Positions 37,871-51,272 of a stretch of DNA of 64,000 nt are shown here, in pieces. The DNA lies in the NCBI GenBank assembly GCA_914767715.1, contig OU612068.1, forward strand, positions 22,940,001-23,004,000, in the 5' to 3' direction. The stretch is from Membranipora membranacea (lineage: Eukaryota > Bryozoa > Gymnolaemata > Cheilostomatida > Membraniporidae). The notes under the pieces are model-generated. The model was not told where the DNA came from. It saw only the letters and a program-made list of their open reading frames with translations, and searched no databases. The position numbers were made by a program, and so were the translations under genes. The first letter of the stretch is position 1. Each line of letters starts with the position of its first letter.

Positions 37871-40252
37871 GTTTCGCTGATGTAAAATTTTTCTATTCCG
37901 TGCTGCTGAAGATTAATTTTGCAATTGAAGTCTCAGTAGTAAGGTTCTTGTAAGACAATTGACATCTCAATAATGACTAACGCCTATCCAATTACATTGT
38001 GTTTCGTTATTATCGCTCGACAGTGCCTGCTTGCTGGTCATTTAAATTATCAAGGCAAGAAAGGCTGCGTCTGATTGGTTGATCACCGGAATAAGCTGCT
38101 TACTGGTTGCTCTTGTCACGGCCACAAGTTCATTCATAAAACATGTCTATGTGTGTAATATTGGAGTGTGGCACACTTATCACTAGATTAACCATAGGGC
38201 AATTAATTCTACTATTTCAGTTCCAACAGTAATACTGTAGACAGGTGATCAACATAAATTTTGCTTACATGTTTCCGTTTTTTTGCTTGTTTACATACAA
38301 GCTGTACTTATTTGGCCCAAGATGCCATAGTAACATTTGGGTGATAAATTGTCGATAATTAAGCATTTATTTTCACCTACCTCTAATCCTGCAGAATATT
38401 AGTAAGAAAGACAAAAAATATTCCTCTAAGATAAATTTCATTACAAGCAAAAATCAGCTTATAATCCTGATAAAACAAGAAGCCAAACGACTACCCTTCA
38501 GCCACTGTATACTCAGATAGATTGATTCTGAATTTGTTTAAAGTTTTGTAGTGCTATCAAGTATGTAATTGAAGGTGAAAGGTGACTCAATGATGAGCAC
38601 ACTTTGGAGAGTACTACAAGGTGATAATTCAATCTCACTTCACTCCTCTGTCTTCGCTGTGCTTACATTTTATGTAATCGTTGATCGAAATAGACACAAT
38701 CAAAAAGACAATGTGTGAGATTAAATGTCATCGAGTACAGAAATCATTGGGCTTCAGTTGACTAAATAGAAGCTAGTGATGAGCGGTGAGAGAGGGTGAG
38801 AGAGGCCGCTCAGAGCATGCTCTGTAATCTATGTATGAAGTACCACCTCACACCTTCTCAAGTGGACTTTACTGGTTAACTTCGTGTTCAATACACATTG
38901 ATCATTAGTGAACCTGAAACTAACGCTAATTTTAAGGTACTGTTCAGTCAAAGTGATGGCATGTTGGGTTAACAAATTCCGCCTTCAAATTACCCAGTCT
39001 GTTGTTGTCGAAAATTGAGGAAGAATTTCTTGATTTGATAGTTTTTTTGGACTATGTGGAATATGATAAATAGACGTCAATATTTTAGGGACTTCCATCC
39101 GTGTAAACACACAAAGCGGTCAATATGATAGGAGATGAATGGAGATGAACATAAAAGGAGGAAATCATACAAAAGTGTCTTCAACGTGAAGAGGAAACGA
39201 AGGGTTCGTACACATGTCCTCACAAAAGGATCAGATACTGAAACTTGATACAACACAGAATATTGGTTATGAAAGACATGTTTTTCCTGAAGTACCTTGC
39301 AAGGTAATTATGTTCTCATGTTTAAACAAACTGTGGTGGGAAATTTGTGCACAAAAGCGAACTGTGACAGGAATCAAAGGCCATACAGATGACATATGTG
39401 ACATATCTTCCTGTAATCGTGGAGTGTGAACTGTATCATAATCAGCGGTAGTAACCCCAAGACTGAAATCTGATAAATGTTTCCTATAGGCCATAGACCC
39501 ATACCCTAGGTCATGGCAAACCTTGTGATTACTGGGCATGCTTTGCATAATTTCTACGAGTTACAGCCAAATATCATGAATATTTTGAACTCGCAGCACC
39601 AGCACTTTCCCAAATAAGTTTATCATTTAATTTATAATTATATATAATAATGTTATAATTTCTCATGATCAATATTGATACTAAATCTTGGAGATATTTC
39701 AATTTTGAACACTGTATGTCAGTTTGTACTAAGAAATGCTCCAATTGCGAGGTTCTTTGCTAGAAAATTGTCAGCGCAGTTCATGAATGAGACAATGAGA
39801 AACCCACTGTGTTATGGATTATATAAACTGTGTCACACTGGAAATAATAATTCTTTTGGAAGAGCAATTGTGAGTTCTGCATGACAAACATAGTTGAACC
39901 AACGCCCCCATGAACGGAAGCAAGTTTGGGTAATTTCATAATAATATCTCAAAATCCCGAGTAAACTCTTTAAAGAGCTTTTTTCTATTTACTCTTAGTT
40001 ATTAACTTGATTAACACCCAGGCCTATTTAAAACCGTTAAAAAAGGTTTAATGGTATTTGCACCATGGGTGGCACACAGGACATCATCATGTACAATGTT
40101 TTCATGGCCTTTGATCTTGCAGCGTGAACAATGTGCTTCTTATGACGTCGAAATCTGATCATTGAATCCTAGCGCTCAGCCACCAACAGTGTCCATCAAT
40201 GGCATTAAATATCGCGACACTATATTCAAATCAGTGCGCCTGATGTTAGAGG

Positions 40253-40337
40253 CTAGCCTCGTCACACGGCTTTTTTGTTTGTTTTGGGGATGAGGAGTAC
40301 CACCCGAAACAAAAAAGTAGCCGCGTGACAAGGCTAG
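40253..40337. repeat. 85-bp foldback (MITE-like) inverted repeat
   Basis: The left arm CTAGCCTCGTCACACGGC plus TTTTTTGTTT pairs with the right arm AAACAAAAAA..GCCGCGTGACAAGGCTAG. There are a few mismatches and a 3-base interruption, with a short GA-rich loop between. No target-site duplication could be fixed. Confidence 0.7.
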
Positions 40338-42050
40338 TTATAGGCTGGTTGAAGGTGCCATATTCTACTGGCTCTTGGAAAGCATCAAGTTTTATTTCTC
40401 AGCTGTGCTTTATTTCTTTCTGTGATTGTGTTTTTTTGTTCTAAGAGCTGTTCCTAGATCAAACACCAGTCAGCCATGTTTTGGTAATGAATTGTTTCTT
40501 TAGTTGGTATGATGCCATTCATGAATTGCAAATGAGATGGCAAAGTGTTTGGTATGCCATTGCCAACCTCTGTACATGGCATTCCAAATTTGAATGCGAG
40601 GATCCTTGTTTGGGGTCTGCACCATCCTTGCAAACACTCCTAACAACAGCATGTATAACAACTGTATGGTACGATAGAAAACAACAATATTATGTTATGT
40701 GCACAAAGCTGACTCAGCAGCACCTACCAAGCCTTACCAAAACATGCTGATTTCTGCATCGATAAAACTGACTCATTATGGTAATTAGCAGAATAATATG
40801 ATAATATATCAAGATGATCTCCATGTATTTGCTTTAGCAGCTAGACGATCAGATAGGTGTGTGGAGCCAACCAATTTAGATGATTAATGGAGAAAAATGG
40901 AGATCTCGTTAAAGTTTGTTGGCTACTGCTGCCAGATCGCAAGCTATTTATAGACCCAACCTTGAAGTAGTTCAGGAAAACCTAAGTTCCAAGACCAAGA
41001 AAATAATTTTGCCGGTTGGGTTTGCAGATACCCCAACTGCCACTGCTGGGTGGGATGTAAATCCAGGCACTCATGCTAAAATTACTTAAATCTCTATGAT
41101 AACATATAGAGATTACATGGTTTCTCTATGGCTTAAATTGTTTTCTTTCTTGATTGTTTTTGGCAGCAGTGGTGACGTGATGTCATATTGTGTGATCCTA
41201 GTTAGTATCTTTTTTTAGGATACTGAACTGCACAACTTGGTTCAATCACTATGAAAAATCTGTGGACAAAGAGTACAATGTCTTGACTGGTTTTCATGCT
41301 ATAATATAATTAATTATGTTGTTAATCATAGTCAGCTTTTTCTCTATATGATGTAGTGCTGTGTCACCATATCAAGAACAAGAGAAAGCCATAGCTAATC
41401 AATATTGAGTTCATGCCCGTATAAAAAACCCGGACTTTCTTACAGGTTGATTGATTTATAAAAGCCACCCTTGTGCTCAAAAAGCTTACTGGTCTAATCA
41501 GCAAAAATGATTTGGTTTATTCTTAAATCTCGAACTCCCTGGTCAAGGATTTGTTAGCGCCTTGCCATGTACTATCAATAAATTTGGCTGAGGATACTGC
41601 TGAATAACAAGATCTATATTACAGTTAAATTTTAACAATCAACAGGCAACTTCACACGTTGCACTTTTGCTTTCTTCTACGGCTAGATGTCACAAAAAAG
41701 CATATTCAAATCACTGCATGCACTAAGAGATAGTTTGCACCCAGAACAAAGGTAATAAAATCCAGACCTCGTATCAGATGTCATACCTTGGCCCCAGGAT
41801 TGTTTATTCTTCCTGGACATTGACAAGAACAAATAAACCATTATTTCTCACAGTATTACATCTAGAGTTATCTTTTATCACAACTTTCATCATTGGTAGT
41901 GGTTACGAGCTGCCCAATCTGATCATAGCTGATGTCTGCATGGGTTGGACTGGAACCAAGAAGAGGGGTGTGTAGACACTTTTGGCCAGTTTTCTCATCT
42001 ATGGAGTAGATTGTAACAAAAACTCAAGTCAGGAGAGTCGAGTACAAGTA

Positions 42051-42339
42051 AGGGGCTCCCTGAACACAATTTTGTCTGCAATTTTTTCAGAGAAAAATAA
42101 AGCCATTTTCAATTTTAAAAGTTTCATCATCAGAATAAACTGTCGTTTGACTAGACATAAAACTGAACATAAATCTGAAGGACTGAGCCAGCATTAGGCA
42201 AAAGCTTGATGGTAAATGAAGGTGAACTTTTCTTCAATTTTGGCTCCATATGGGAAACCTTCAAATCTCCCAAATTTTTTCATCGATTTTAAAACACCCA
42301 TCATCAATCTTCAGTCAAATATTTATGTGGGGAGCCCCT
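42051..42339. repeat. Possible MITE with short terminal inverted repeats
   Basis: AGGGGCTCCC at 42051-42060 and GGGAGCCCCT at 42330-42339 are exact inverse complements, about 270 bp apart around AT-rich DNA. No clear target-site duplication is seen, so chance is possible. Confidence 0.35.
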
Positions 42340-44332
42340 GATAAAGAGTATAATATGGAAGTAGAGCACGTGCATTCTTGTCATGGTGCAATAATCGTTG
42401 CGATGAACTGTTGCCTTTATAAATCAGGGATCCAGACCGAGGATTTGGTGATTCACTCAACGCAAACAAGATTGTCTGGGTAGCATTTGAGAACATTTTT
42501 TGGTGATATTTAATGCCGCTAGGGCCTAGATATCAGTTGTGCCATTTCAGATCTACGCAGGAACAGACTCTGGTCTTGCTATCAGGCGCATTTTTTTTCA
42601 TTATATCGGTGGCACCATAGAATTATTTATCCCCTATGGGTGTTATAAAAATCACAGTGAAATAAGTTAAATAATTAGAGGTTATGAAACACAAAAGTAT
42701 AACCTGGTACATGTACTTAACCAATGTTGATTCATTCTGCCCGAAGCATGTTTTTTATTCGCAATAAATAACGGATTTCCCAAAGTTTGCACAGAAACAG
42801 GGCAGCATTTCCCGACATAAAAATCCCAGGTCATCAGACAATGCAGTGTTTTAAATGCCAAGGTCGAATCTAACCTATACGCTGAGCAGGATGACACGCG
42901 TCTTTTCAGCTATTTGTGGAAGGGTTTCGCAGTATCAGCGAGAATGGTCGTTATTGGAAGGACAACTTAAGGTCTCTCGGCATAAACATAAATATCATAA
43001 TGATATTTATATGTTAACAGTGAACGGTAGGTTATTCACGAGTGCCTTGACTGAGCTTCATGTTTGCTACCAACAATATTTGTTACCTATTATTGGTGGC
43101 GGATATCATGCAATGAAAACATCCAGATTTGAGGGTATTTGGCAATGCTGACATCATTATTTAGAATAAAACAGCTGAACTTTGGCTGCTCATGGATGAT
43201 AGTATTTTTTGCGTGAAATCCTGATGCATCAAAGTGAGTGCGAGCTGACCAAAGTTTACCTATGGTGCAGATAAGATGAGGCCAAAGATCTTTCCTCACA
43301 AATATTTTTATAGAAGTGAAGGTATTGGTTCACACCCTACCAGTCACTATATCAAGATGTTCTGCTAATTGATATAAGAAAACTATCCAATCTCTTCAAT
43401 GACAAAAACTAGCAAATATTCAACCATGCGAAATTGACGATTTTAAGCCAGTGAGTCCAATAAAATTTTGTGTATATTTTCATCTCACCTTAGATTCAGA
43501 ACTATAAGAAAAGATACTTTAATAATACTATAACCAAAGATCATTGAGAACATATTTGCAATTGCGATGATTGCCAATAAGTAACCAAAAATACAAAGAT
43601 ATCGTGTATTAAATTCTCATACATTTTATTGCACTAGTTCAGGTATTTACAATATTGTGAAACATGCAAGGAAATTTGGAAATCTCGGTTAGCAGTTCCT
43701 AGTGAATCACACTCATAAAATTTATTAATTGAAACTCATAGTCATTAATAACATATACGGGAATGACCTTGTATGAACAAGTTTCAATATTGGAACGCTA
43801 ATCAAATGCTTTGAATTGGGCTTTGCGTCTCATTCCCTTATGAGGATAGACATCAGACAATATTATAATATAGGGAATTAAAAGACAGTGTAAAAGGAAA
43901 GTAAAAAGGAAATCAAAATAAGAAAGATAAAAACAAAAGGGAAAAGATATTTCATCATTTATAATGCGTACATAATTGTCTCATGCTCTCTACGCATGTG
44001 CTCTATGCGCTTAACAATATTTTTATTATCGGACGAACTAAAATAGCCGCTTGTTTTTTGCTATTGCTTAATTTAGTTTCACAGGAAATGTTTTACCACT
44101 AGGAGAGCCAACAAATTAAACTCCTGTTACAATGACACTAGAAAGAATGAAAAGCCTTATAAATTGATTTTTTCTAAATGTCACAAAAGCTAAGACTAAA
44201 AATATGAAATCACTTGTACTATATGGCCGATATTAATCTGATTTGCACAATCATTGAATGCACCTGAGCTCCTAAATCTTCACCAATCACTTCAAAATGA
44301 TATTGGCTGGTCTGTGGTTTTGGATTGTCTGA

Positions 44333-47300
44333 TTAAAAGTTCAGATTTTTGGACACATTTTGACTTGGTGACGTAGAATTGACTTGCCTACTCTTTCTCG
44401 GAGATGGCTTCTTAGATGGGGATTGGAAGCAGGACCTACACACCGCTAGATATTTGTCGGCACCACCAATGACTTCAATCTGCAGATTAGAATGAACAAA
44501 ATAGTTAACATATGTTTACATTACTCCATAAAACTATAATTGACACCTCAAATATAGTATTTTTCAACTATTTAATTTACACAATTAGCATGTTCACAGC
44601 ATCAGCTGTTTGTTTGTTGATCACCCATTTATCAAGTCTTACTTAAGTTACTGTAATGAGAATCTACTACATGCTGGTATTTCTGGGATTTTCAAACAAC
44701 AGTTTAGTGTTGTCAATAACCTCCAACAATTATCAAGATAGAAATTGTTTTCCTTGCATTTAAAAAAAAAATTCCTCCCTGGTCATATTTTAGCCAGCCC
44801 TATCTTACAGATCAAGGCAATTATTGGCTTTAGCCCAACAAAGATTTTGAGACACACATTTTATTCTAGTTTACATGATGCACTAGTACTAGAATAGAAA
44901 ATAGCTGAGGGTGATGACGTGCAAACGGAGGGAAAGACGAATAATTAAATAATTTAAATTACTCCAAGACACTGAATTTTCTGCTGACTGAACCTGCATG
45001 AGGTACTGCATAGTCATTTAAACCACTTATAAACCAAACAGAAAATCACCAACTGTTTCAAGAATGGTGAAATGAACTCATATCACAATCAGCAGGATTA
45101 GGCTACGAATGCATTTAAAACGAAAAAAAAGCCAGTGAACTGCAAGCCAGTCATCCCAATACAACACAAATTCACAATAGAAATAATACATGCCACATTG
45201 GTCTATTTTAGAGAATTGTCTAGCATGCATTTAAAAATTGATAGTGTTTGGCCAAATTGTCCTTTTATGATTTTGATGTATGGGTACCCACATGAGTATT
45301 AGAATTATCTCCCTTTATTTTTGAATACCATAAAAAGATATCATGTTCGGATTTTCCAACCTGCTTAAGATTTTCTGACGAGTATTGAAGGCTAAATATA
45401 TAGCATCACCGATACCAGATATTGACACGCCATCAGAGTGTGTGTAATTTATCGACATGTCATATATATATGGACAGGAGAAATGTTTATATATTCATAC
45501 CTCAGTTCCTTCACAGATTCGCTTTGTGAATGAAGCGTCTTTGAAACACTGCATACAAACAGCAGTAAGCTTGACCACGCTCTCAGCTAATGGAACCAGG
45601 TTTAGAATATCACCAAAACCTGCAAGAAGAATCATAGAATCAGGATGCATCTTATCTCAATTTTGAATGTCATAAAAAAGGAGAAGAGACAATTATAGTT
45701 GGTTGAATTTTCTCCCCTTATATTTAGAACAGACAACTCCATAATAACACATTTGCAGCATTTTTAGCAGGGAGGGGGATATCCCACCCTCCCTGTTTCT
45801 AGCCTCCCTATTTCTAGTTTTGTTGAAGGGGGATTCAATATTGAGATACAGAAATATTACACCTGAACAGTTTCTTCAAAGTTATTCATCTTTTACAATC
45901 CAAAGATGACTTTTGCTTTATGGCTGGTAACATGAGCTCGAAAGAAATCAAGAAGTATTACAAATTGCGTGATTGATCAATTGAGGCACCCCTTGTTTCA
46001 GGGCATAATTGTCTATTATAGCAATACTTTTCTTGTGATTGCTCTTGCTGACGACTGTTATATTTGGCATTATGTGATCAGCATTACCAAAAATTAAGCC
46101 TACCTTTTTTCTGAAACGTGCCATCCAGTGCAGCTACAATGACTATCTTCCCTCTTTCTGCCATATCCTCACAAAAGGACACTATATCACTAAACTAAGA
46201 AAGGATTAGAATTTATGTGTTAATCACTGTTGATAATAATCCCACCCAAGTGTATGGGGTTCCTTCATCGTCACGATCTACCCCAAATTTTCCTCAAGCC
46301 CGCTTTTGTGTATTGAAATTTTGGCTCCGTAAATAATTAGCTAGGTTGTTCTAAAGAAAAATCAATCAAAAGCTGCATGTTCAGATACATCATCTAAAAT
46401 ATTTGAATCGGTCTCCTTGTTGAGGTTACTAATGATTCGTAGCGAGGGATAGGTTTATTATTGCAGTTCTTGTGTCCACCATGATATGGGAAAATATAGG
46501 GATGGGCAGCGAAATTAAGCCTAGGCCTGGATCATATCATGTAGCAGGAGTATGTCAACAGCCTTATCAAAAAAGTGGACCAAAAAGTCAATAGCAATGA
46601 CCATCCTATCTCATTCCGAGTAATGACGCATTCGTAATTACTCACAAATTGTCCCTCATCAATGCCAACTACTTCAGCCTCCACAAGCTTCTCCTTGTCG
46701 ATATCTGCCAACTTAGCCACAGCCATTGCTGGTAGAGTCTGTCTGTAAACAACAGGGTGATTCAGTATCACTTTTGACATACGTACAATTTGAGTGATTG
46801 AGTTAGATTTTAAGGCCTACTACTTCAAGTTGTTCTCCCCTAGTGATGATCAGGGTGGGCAACTCATAATGCAAGCTCAGTCAAACTCAATATTGATCTA
46901 AAATTTCGACATATTGTAGTCAAGCTGCAGACAAAGGATCAGTAATTAACCAAACTGAGGATCTTACAAGTTAAGACTGCCAAAATCAGTTTCTGATGGT
47001 TCTGAAATGAAGAGATGCATGAGATCTACCAGTGGTGTCAAAATGGTTGTCTGCTTGATGGAACTACGTCTTGAGTGTGAATGATTTGGGAACGCAATAC
47101 TACAAGAGCACGTGTTTTAAGCAAAGCGGGCTTACTTACTTTTTTAGGAAGATCGCCCTTACTGCTACGATTGTTGACCATTCACTTACTTGTCATGGGT
47201 AGCTATACCAATAATGTCATATCTCACGTCCTTATCATACTTGATGAGAAGACAGGGATAGTTTGCAATCTGGTATCGCTTCATCCGCCTAATCAACTCA

Positions 47301-48470
47301 GTTCTATATGGGTGAATGTAGAGTCATGTAGAGAATATATTGTACGTTTATTATGTGGAAGTATATGTCATTGATTGGTAGTCGATTCTAAACCATTTAG
47401 TTTCACTAATCCGAAGCATCATAATGACTATAAAAAGTTATTGTAAGGTTTTTAAACCATTAAGTATTCGCAGGAGAAGATTGCCATTATGTACAAGAAT
47501 AAACTAGTTAAACGTGGCGCTAGCTAACATTATTCAGCCTCATAACTTCACATAAACTCTGATCTCTGATAGCAAAGATATGGCGATTGCTAGTTAACAT
47601 TAGGTGACACAAAGCTAGCTGAACTAAATTCTATGGTTGAGTGTAGCGTGTCAAATGCGTTACTCAAACTTTAAATTATGATCCATACTTACGTTTTGCC
47701 TGAAAACATTGGACCAAAGATGACCTACAATCACAAAAATATGAAATGAAAAAATAAAATGGAATGTCTTTTCATGTTCACAGCTCACATAGGCTAGTAA
47801 AATTGGTTGACATCAATACCCGAAGAGCAGACCTAATAAAAGCTTGCCAGCCACTTGAACGCATGAACAGTTGATATATTGGTAAACCCAGAATGAAGCA
47901 TTTATTTTTTAAAACTACAAACAGTATGATTGGTAACTGGTTGGTGAGTTCTGAGTATTATGAGTAGTAAAACTGAATTCTTACCTCAATTACTTTAGAA
48001 CACTCGTAAACTATCAATGTCAGGTATAAAGGCCGAGTGCCTCACTTGTTGAGGCATTTGTTTGAGCAGTGGTATTTTCAGAATTCTGGCATGTAGCCAT
48101 TCCAAGGTTAATTTTGTTGAATATATATATATAATATATGGGTGCTGTCTCATTTCAAGTCATTATTTATAGATTATAGAGGCTACACCATTGTTATGAG
48201 ACAAAACCCTGGGGCTGAAAAGGTATTCATTTGGCTTTCTCAATTCAGGGAGTAAGTGATATCAAGGAGTGAATGTGATCCCAATCTTTTAGTTTACATC
48301 TCATCTGTCTGTTTGTATCAATCAAGGAGCAACTCTCTGTTTGTATAGCTATCAGATTCACTTACTTCAGAAAACAGCACAACATTGAAGTCAATTTAGT
48401 TTTTCCTTACCTGGATCTGTCCTTCATCTGCAACTGACATTGTTGGCCCTCCTAACAGTGGCATAGACAT
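44333..48470 (-). CDS. TK1: Cytosolic thymidine kinase (TK1 type), 7 exons, complete
   Basis: Exons on the minus strand: 48470-48411, 47724-47693, 47303-47190, 46742-46646, 46194-46104, 45619-45501, 44479-44333; 660 nt, 219 residues, phases agree. The enzyme transfers the gamma-phosphate of ATP to thymidine in the dTTP salvage pathway. P-loop GPMFSGKT is at 24-31. The general base Glu98 sits in GIDEGQF. LDGTFQ provides Phe128, and the lasso loop carries GGADKY with Tyr181. The zinc site is Cys153/Cys156 (CMQC) and Cys185/Cys188 (CRSC). All these residues have the same numbers as in human TK1. The 31-residue tail is Ser/Lys-rich and has no KEN degron, unlike human TK1. The start is the first ATG; the next in-frame ATG is only two codons on. 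The gene is head-to-head with the CCDC96 gene across the nested transposon. Confidence 0.95.
45765..45802. repeat. Near-palindromic hairpin in a TK intron
   Basis: GCAGGGAGGGGGATA is followed directly by TATCCCACCCTCCCTGT, giving a long hairpin with few mismatches in the intron between exons 46194-46104 and 45619-45501. No function is evident. Confidence 0.6.
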
Positions 48471-48489
48471 TTTACAATTTTGTTTGATG

Positions 48490-51057
48490 AGTCTTGAATG
48501 AATGAACAACAAACTACTTGGAGCAAGCTTCACCATATATCGCAAAGATTGCAAAGATGGAGGTGGAGGTGTCCTTTAGGCTGTGAAGAATAATGCTTCT
48601 CTGCAGATCTCCAACTTCTGTGAAGGTCCAGGAGAAAGTCTCACAATCACTGTCAAGTATGCAGGTATTACGTTTAATTTGATCTATTACTATAGATCAC
48701 CCTCAGAAGTCAGAATATTCATTGGAAAACCTTGAGTCATTGCTTAAAAATGCTTACCATACACAAAACATACTAGAGGGGGATCTAAATTTTCCGGGCA
48801 TAGATTGGATTACCCCTCCTCGTGATGGTAAGGTTAAGGAACACACAAGTAGTAAATCATTACACAAAAATGATCTATCATGCTTTAAACATAACAATCT
48901 CGTTCAGCTTGTTCATGAAAGTACCCATGAAAAGGGGAATACGTTGGATGTTGTTTTTGTTGAGAAAAGTTTTTTAGAAGCACACAAGGTTGAAGCAAGA
49001 GTACTTCCCAGGATATCTGATCACAACATGATCATAGTGGATATTTCTAGACCTGATGCACAACAAAAGATCAAAGAAGGTCTAGCTCAGGAGAAACATA
49101 ATTTCAAAAGAGCTGATTATACAAAAATTCAGGAAATATTTCACGATTTAAAACAGAAAAACGAAGGTAAGAACATTGATCAAATGTGGATAGACTTCAA
49201 GAAAGCTATTTCAGAATCTTTAGAGAAACATGTTCCTAAATTGCTAAATAGACCTAAAGGCCAACCGTGGATGACACGGGACTTGTTGAGAGCCATGAGA
49301 CAAAGGGATGACCTTTACACTGACCTTAAAGAACAAGGCATCTTCAATGATGAGCGTGAAAAAGCTGAAAGCAAGGAGGTCAAAAAGCTAATCAAAAAAG
49401 CTAATCAAAGATTTCATGGACATCCATGTCTCCGATGAGTTAGACAAATGGCAATGTCAAACACTTGTACAACTTTATCAACATAAAGGTCAATCCAACC
49501 AGATAAGCAGTATTAAGAACTCTGCGCCTGATCAAATCCCTGACAGTCTTGCTAGTTTCTTTGCTTCTGTGTTTATACCCGGGGAAGATGTAGAACAAAC
49601 TGAGAACATCTCTGATAACAAGGACAAGATGAGAGTGAGCTGTAGCGGTGTGAAGACGCTGGTGAAGAATCTAGATGTTAGAAAGGCGGGGGGACCAGAC
49701 GAAATATCTGTGTATACCATAAAGGCTCTTGCTGAGAATGTAGAGGAGTTTATACAGTGCATCATTATGATCTTTGAAAAATCCATCAAAACGCATCAAA
49801 TCCCAGATGATTGGAAGAAAGCTAAAGTTGTACCCATCTATAAGTCAGGATCAAGATCGGAACCGGGAAATTACAGACCTATCAGCCTTACTTGTGTTAT
49901 AGGAAAAGTTTTAGAACACATCATAGTATCTCAGTTGTGGGACTTTATCGATGAACATGACATTCTGACACCAAAACAACATGGTTTCAGGAAACACCTA
50001 AGTACTACCACACAGCTCTTACATGTTGTCCATAATGCTGGTAATGCCATTAACTCTAAACAAATGTACAACATGGCTTCATTTGATTTAAAAAAAGCTT
50101 TCGATAAAGTATGTCATAAAATGCTGATAAATAAACTTCATGCCTACAAATTTCCAATCGAATTGATATCGTGGATAGAGCAATGGCTGAGTGGACGAAC
50201 TTCTGTGGTAACAGTCAATGGAGGTGTCTCTGAATCCTTTCCGGTGACGTCAGGGGTGCCACAGGGGTCCGTGCTCGGGCCATTGCTGTTTCTGCTCTAT
50301 ATAAATGATTTGACATGCAATTTAGAATCAGACATCAGACTTTATGCTGATGATGCACTGCTGTGCAAGGTCATAGACAATGATGATGCGGTTGCATTCC
50401 AAACCGACATTAACAGAATGGCTATATGGGCTGAGAAGTGGAAGATGGTGTTTAATGTCAGCAAATGTATTCATTTAGAAATGGGAAGTTTGACCCCTAC
50501 GCATCATTTTTGTCTCGATGGTCAGATTATCCCACAGGGCACAAGTGTAAAATATCTAGGTGTTAAAATAGACTCTAAGCTTAAATTCAAAGAACACATC
50601 GATGATATAGTTAGGAGAGGTAATCAGCTCCGAGGTATGATTGGACGATGCCTTAACTGTGCTAATGAGAAGACCAAACTCTTGGCTTTTAATACCATTG
50701 TTCGACCCACAGTTGAATATGCCTCACAAGTTTGGTCCCCACAGGTTGAGCAGCGGATCACTTCTATTGACTCGGTGCAACGTAAAGCAGTCAGGTGGAT
50801 CTACCACCTGGATCAAATGGACAGCGTCACAGAGACTATGGAAAAACATAACATTATTTCTTTGTTTGAAAGGCGACATCATTTAGACATACAGTTGATC
50901 AACAAAATACAGCTTGGAGATTACGATATTGACATCCATGATTATTATATAACTTTTGTAACCACACACTATACCAGAGGTAACACAATTAACCCTCAAT
51001 TTAACTCTAACACTTTTAAAGACACCTTTCACAACCGCATGCGATCACATGAATGTT
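48490..51057 (+). mobile_element. 5'-truncated non-LTR retrotransposon (Jockey/CR1-like), main part
   Basis: The plus-strand sequence encodes the C-terminal part of an APE-type endonuclease followed by a reverse transcriptase. The start near 48490-48500 is estimated from where endonuclease-like translation begins (TIYRKD..DGGGGV). At least one in-frame stop (after GGGGVL) and frameshifts near 48720 and 49410 break it. The element resumes at 55941 after the Gypsy insertion. Its 5' end lies only a few tens of bases upstream of the TK start codon, in antisense orientation to TK. Confidence 0.85.
48722..49438 (+). pseudogene. LINE endonuclease C-terminal fragment and linker
   Basis: Open frame of 238 codons. 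GDLNFPGIDW and SDHNMIIVDI are the GDFN and SDH motifs near the end of AP-endonuclease-like domains of LINEs; here the first reads GDLN, with Leu for Phe. NTLDVVF (TLDLVF-like) also fits. The upstream half of the endonuclease is truncated and out of frame. The frame runs out at 49438, where the reverse transcriptase continues in another frame. Confidence 0.85.
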
Positions 51058-51059
51058 AA
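49416..51059 (+). CDS. LINE reverse transcriptase ORF (547 aa, open)
   Basis: The RT core is intact. Visible blocks: WKKAKVVPIYKSG, NYRPISLTCVIGKVLE, QHGFRKHLSTTTQL, DLKKAFDKV, SGVPQGSVLGPLLFLLYIND, the catalytic YADDA, and the thumb KYLGVKID. C-terminal sequence typical of Jockey/CR1 elements follows (RPTVEYASQVWSP, IDSVQRKAVRWI). The frame is offset by one from the upstream endonuclease fragment, so the copy as a whole is probably dead although this part is open. The stop codon overlaps the AAATG target site of the LTR element. Confidence 0.9.
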   Translation: MDIHVSDELDKWQCQTLVQLYQHKGQSNQISSIKNSAPDQIPDSLASFFASVFIPGEDVEQTENISDNKDKMRVSCSGVKTLVKNLDVRKAGGPDEISVYTIKALAENVEEFIQCIIMIFEKSIKTHQIPDDWKKAKVVPIYKSGSRSEPGNYRPISLTCVIGKVLEHIIVSQLWDFIDEHDILTPKQHGFRKHLSTTTQLLHVVHNAGNAINSKQMYNMASFDLKKAFDKVCHKMLINKLHAYKFPIELISWIEQWLSGRTSVVTVNGGVSESFPVTSGVPQGSVLGPLLFLLYINDLTCNLESDIRLYADDALLCKVIDNDDAVAFQTDINRMAIWAEKWKMVFNVSKCIHLEMGSLTPTHHFCLDGQIIPQGTSVKYLGVKIDSKLKFKEHIDDIVRRGNQLRGMIGRCLNCANEKTKLLAFNTIVRPTVEYASQVWSPQVEQRITSIDSVQRKAVRWIYHLDQMDSVTETMEKHNIISLFERRHHLDIQLINKIQLGDYDIDIHDYYITFVTTHYTRGNTINPQFNSNTFKDTFHNRMRSHEC

Positions 51060-51062
51060 ATG
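51058..51062. repeat. 5-bp target-site duplication of the Gypsy element (left)
   Basis: AAATG; the second copy is 55936-55940. Joining the two flanks restores continuous LINE 3' sequence. Confidence 0.9.
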
Positions 51063-51272
51063 TGTAGTGTATTCAACTTACATGAGATATGCTGAGGTGT
51101 CCAGTATAGGTACAACTCCTTTGTCTTCTCTCATTCTCTTCTCCCCTCTAAGCCAGCGTCATTATTAATGCCTCTTTTCTGCGCATTCCCGGATGTAGCC
51201 TGAGTTCTTATGCAGCACTCTTATCTGTCTTTCCCTATTTACTACCTGCAGTCTATTATACCTTGCACTACA
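51063..51272 (-). repeat. 3' LTR (left on the plus strand)
   Basis: 210 bp bounded by TGTAGTG and CACTACA. It matches 55726-55935 base for base on inspection. Confidence 0.95.

Larger units (their letters stand above)
37906..44332. other. Gene-poor intergenic region
   Basis: 6.4 kb between the ETS promoter and the 3' end of the TK gene. It has only short open frames, none with a recognised domain or consistent exon joins. It holds two foldback repeats (40253-40337 and 42051-42339) and should include the ETS promoter at its left end and the TK 3' UTR at its right end. Confidence 0.5.

Noticed and set aside
39267-39548. 93-codon minus-strand open frame
   Set aside because: No recognised family and no neighbouring exon in frame.
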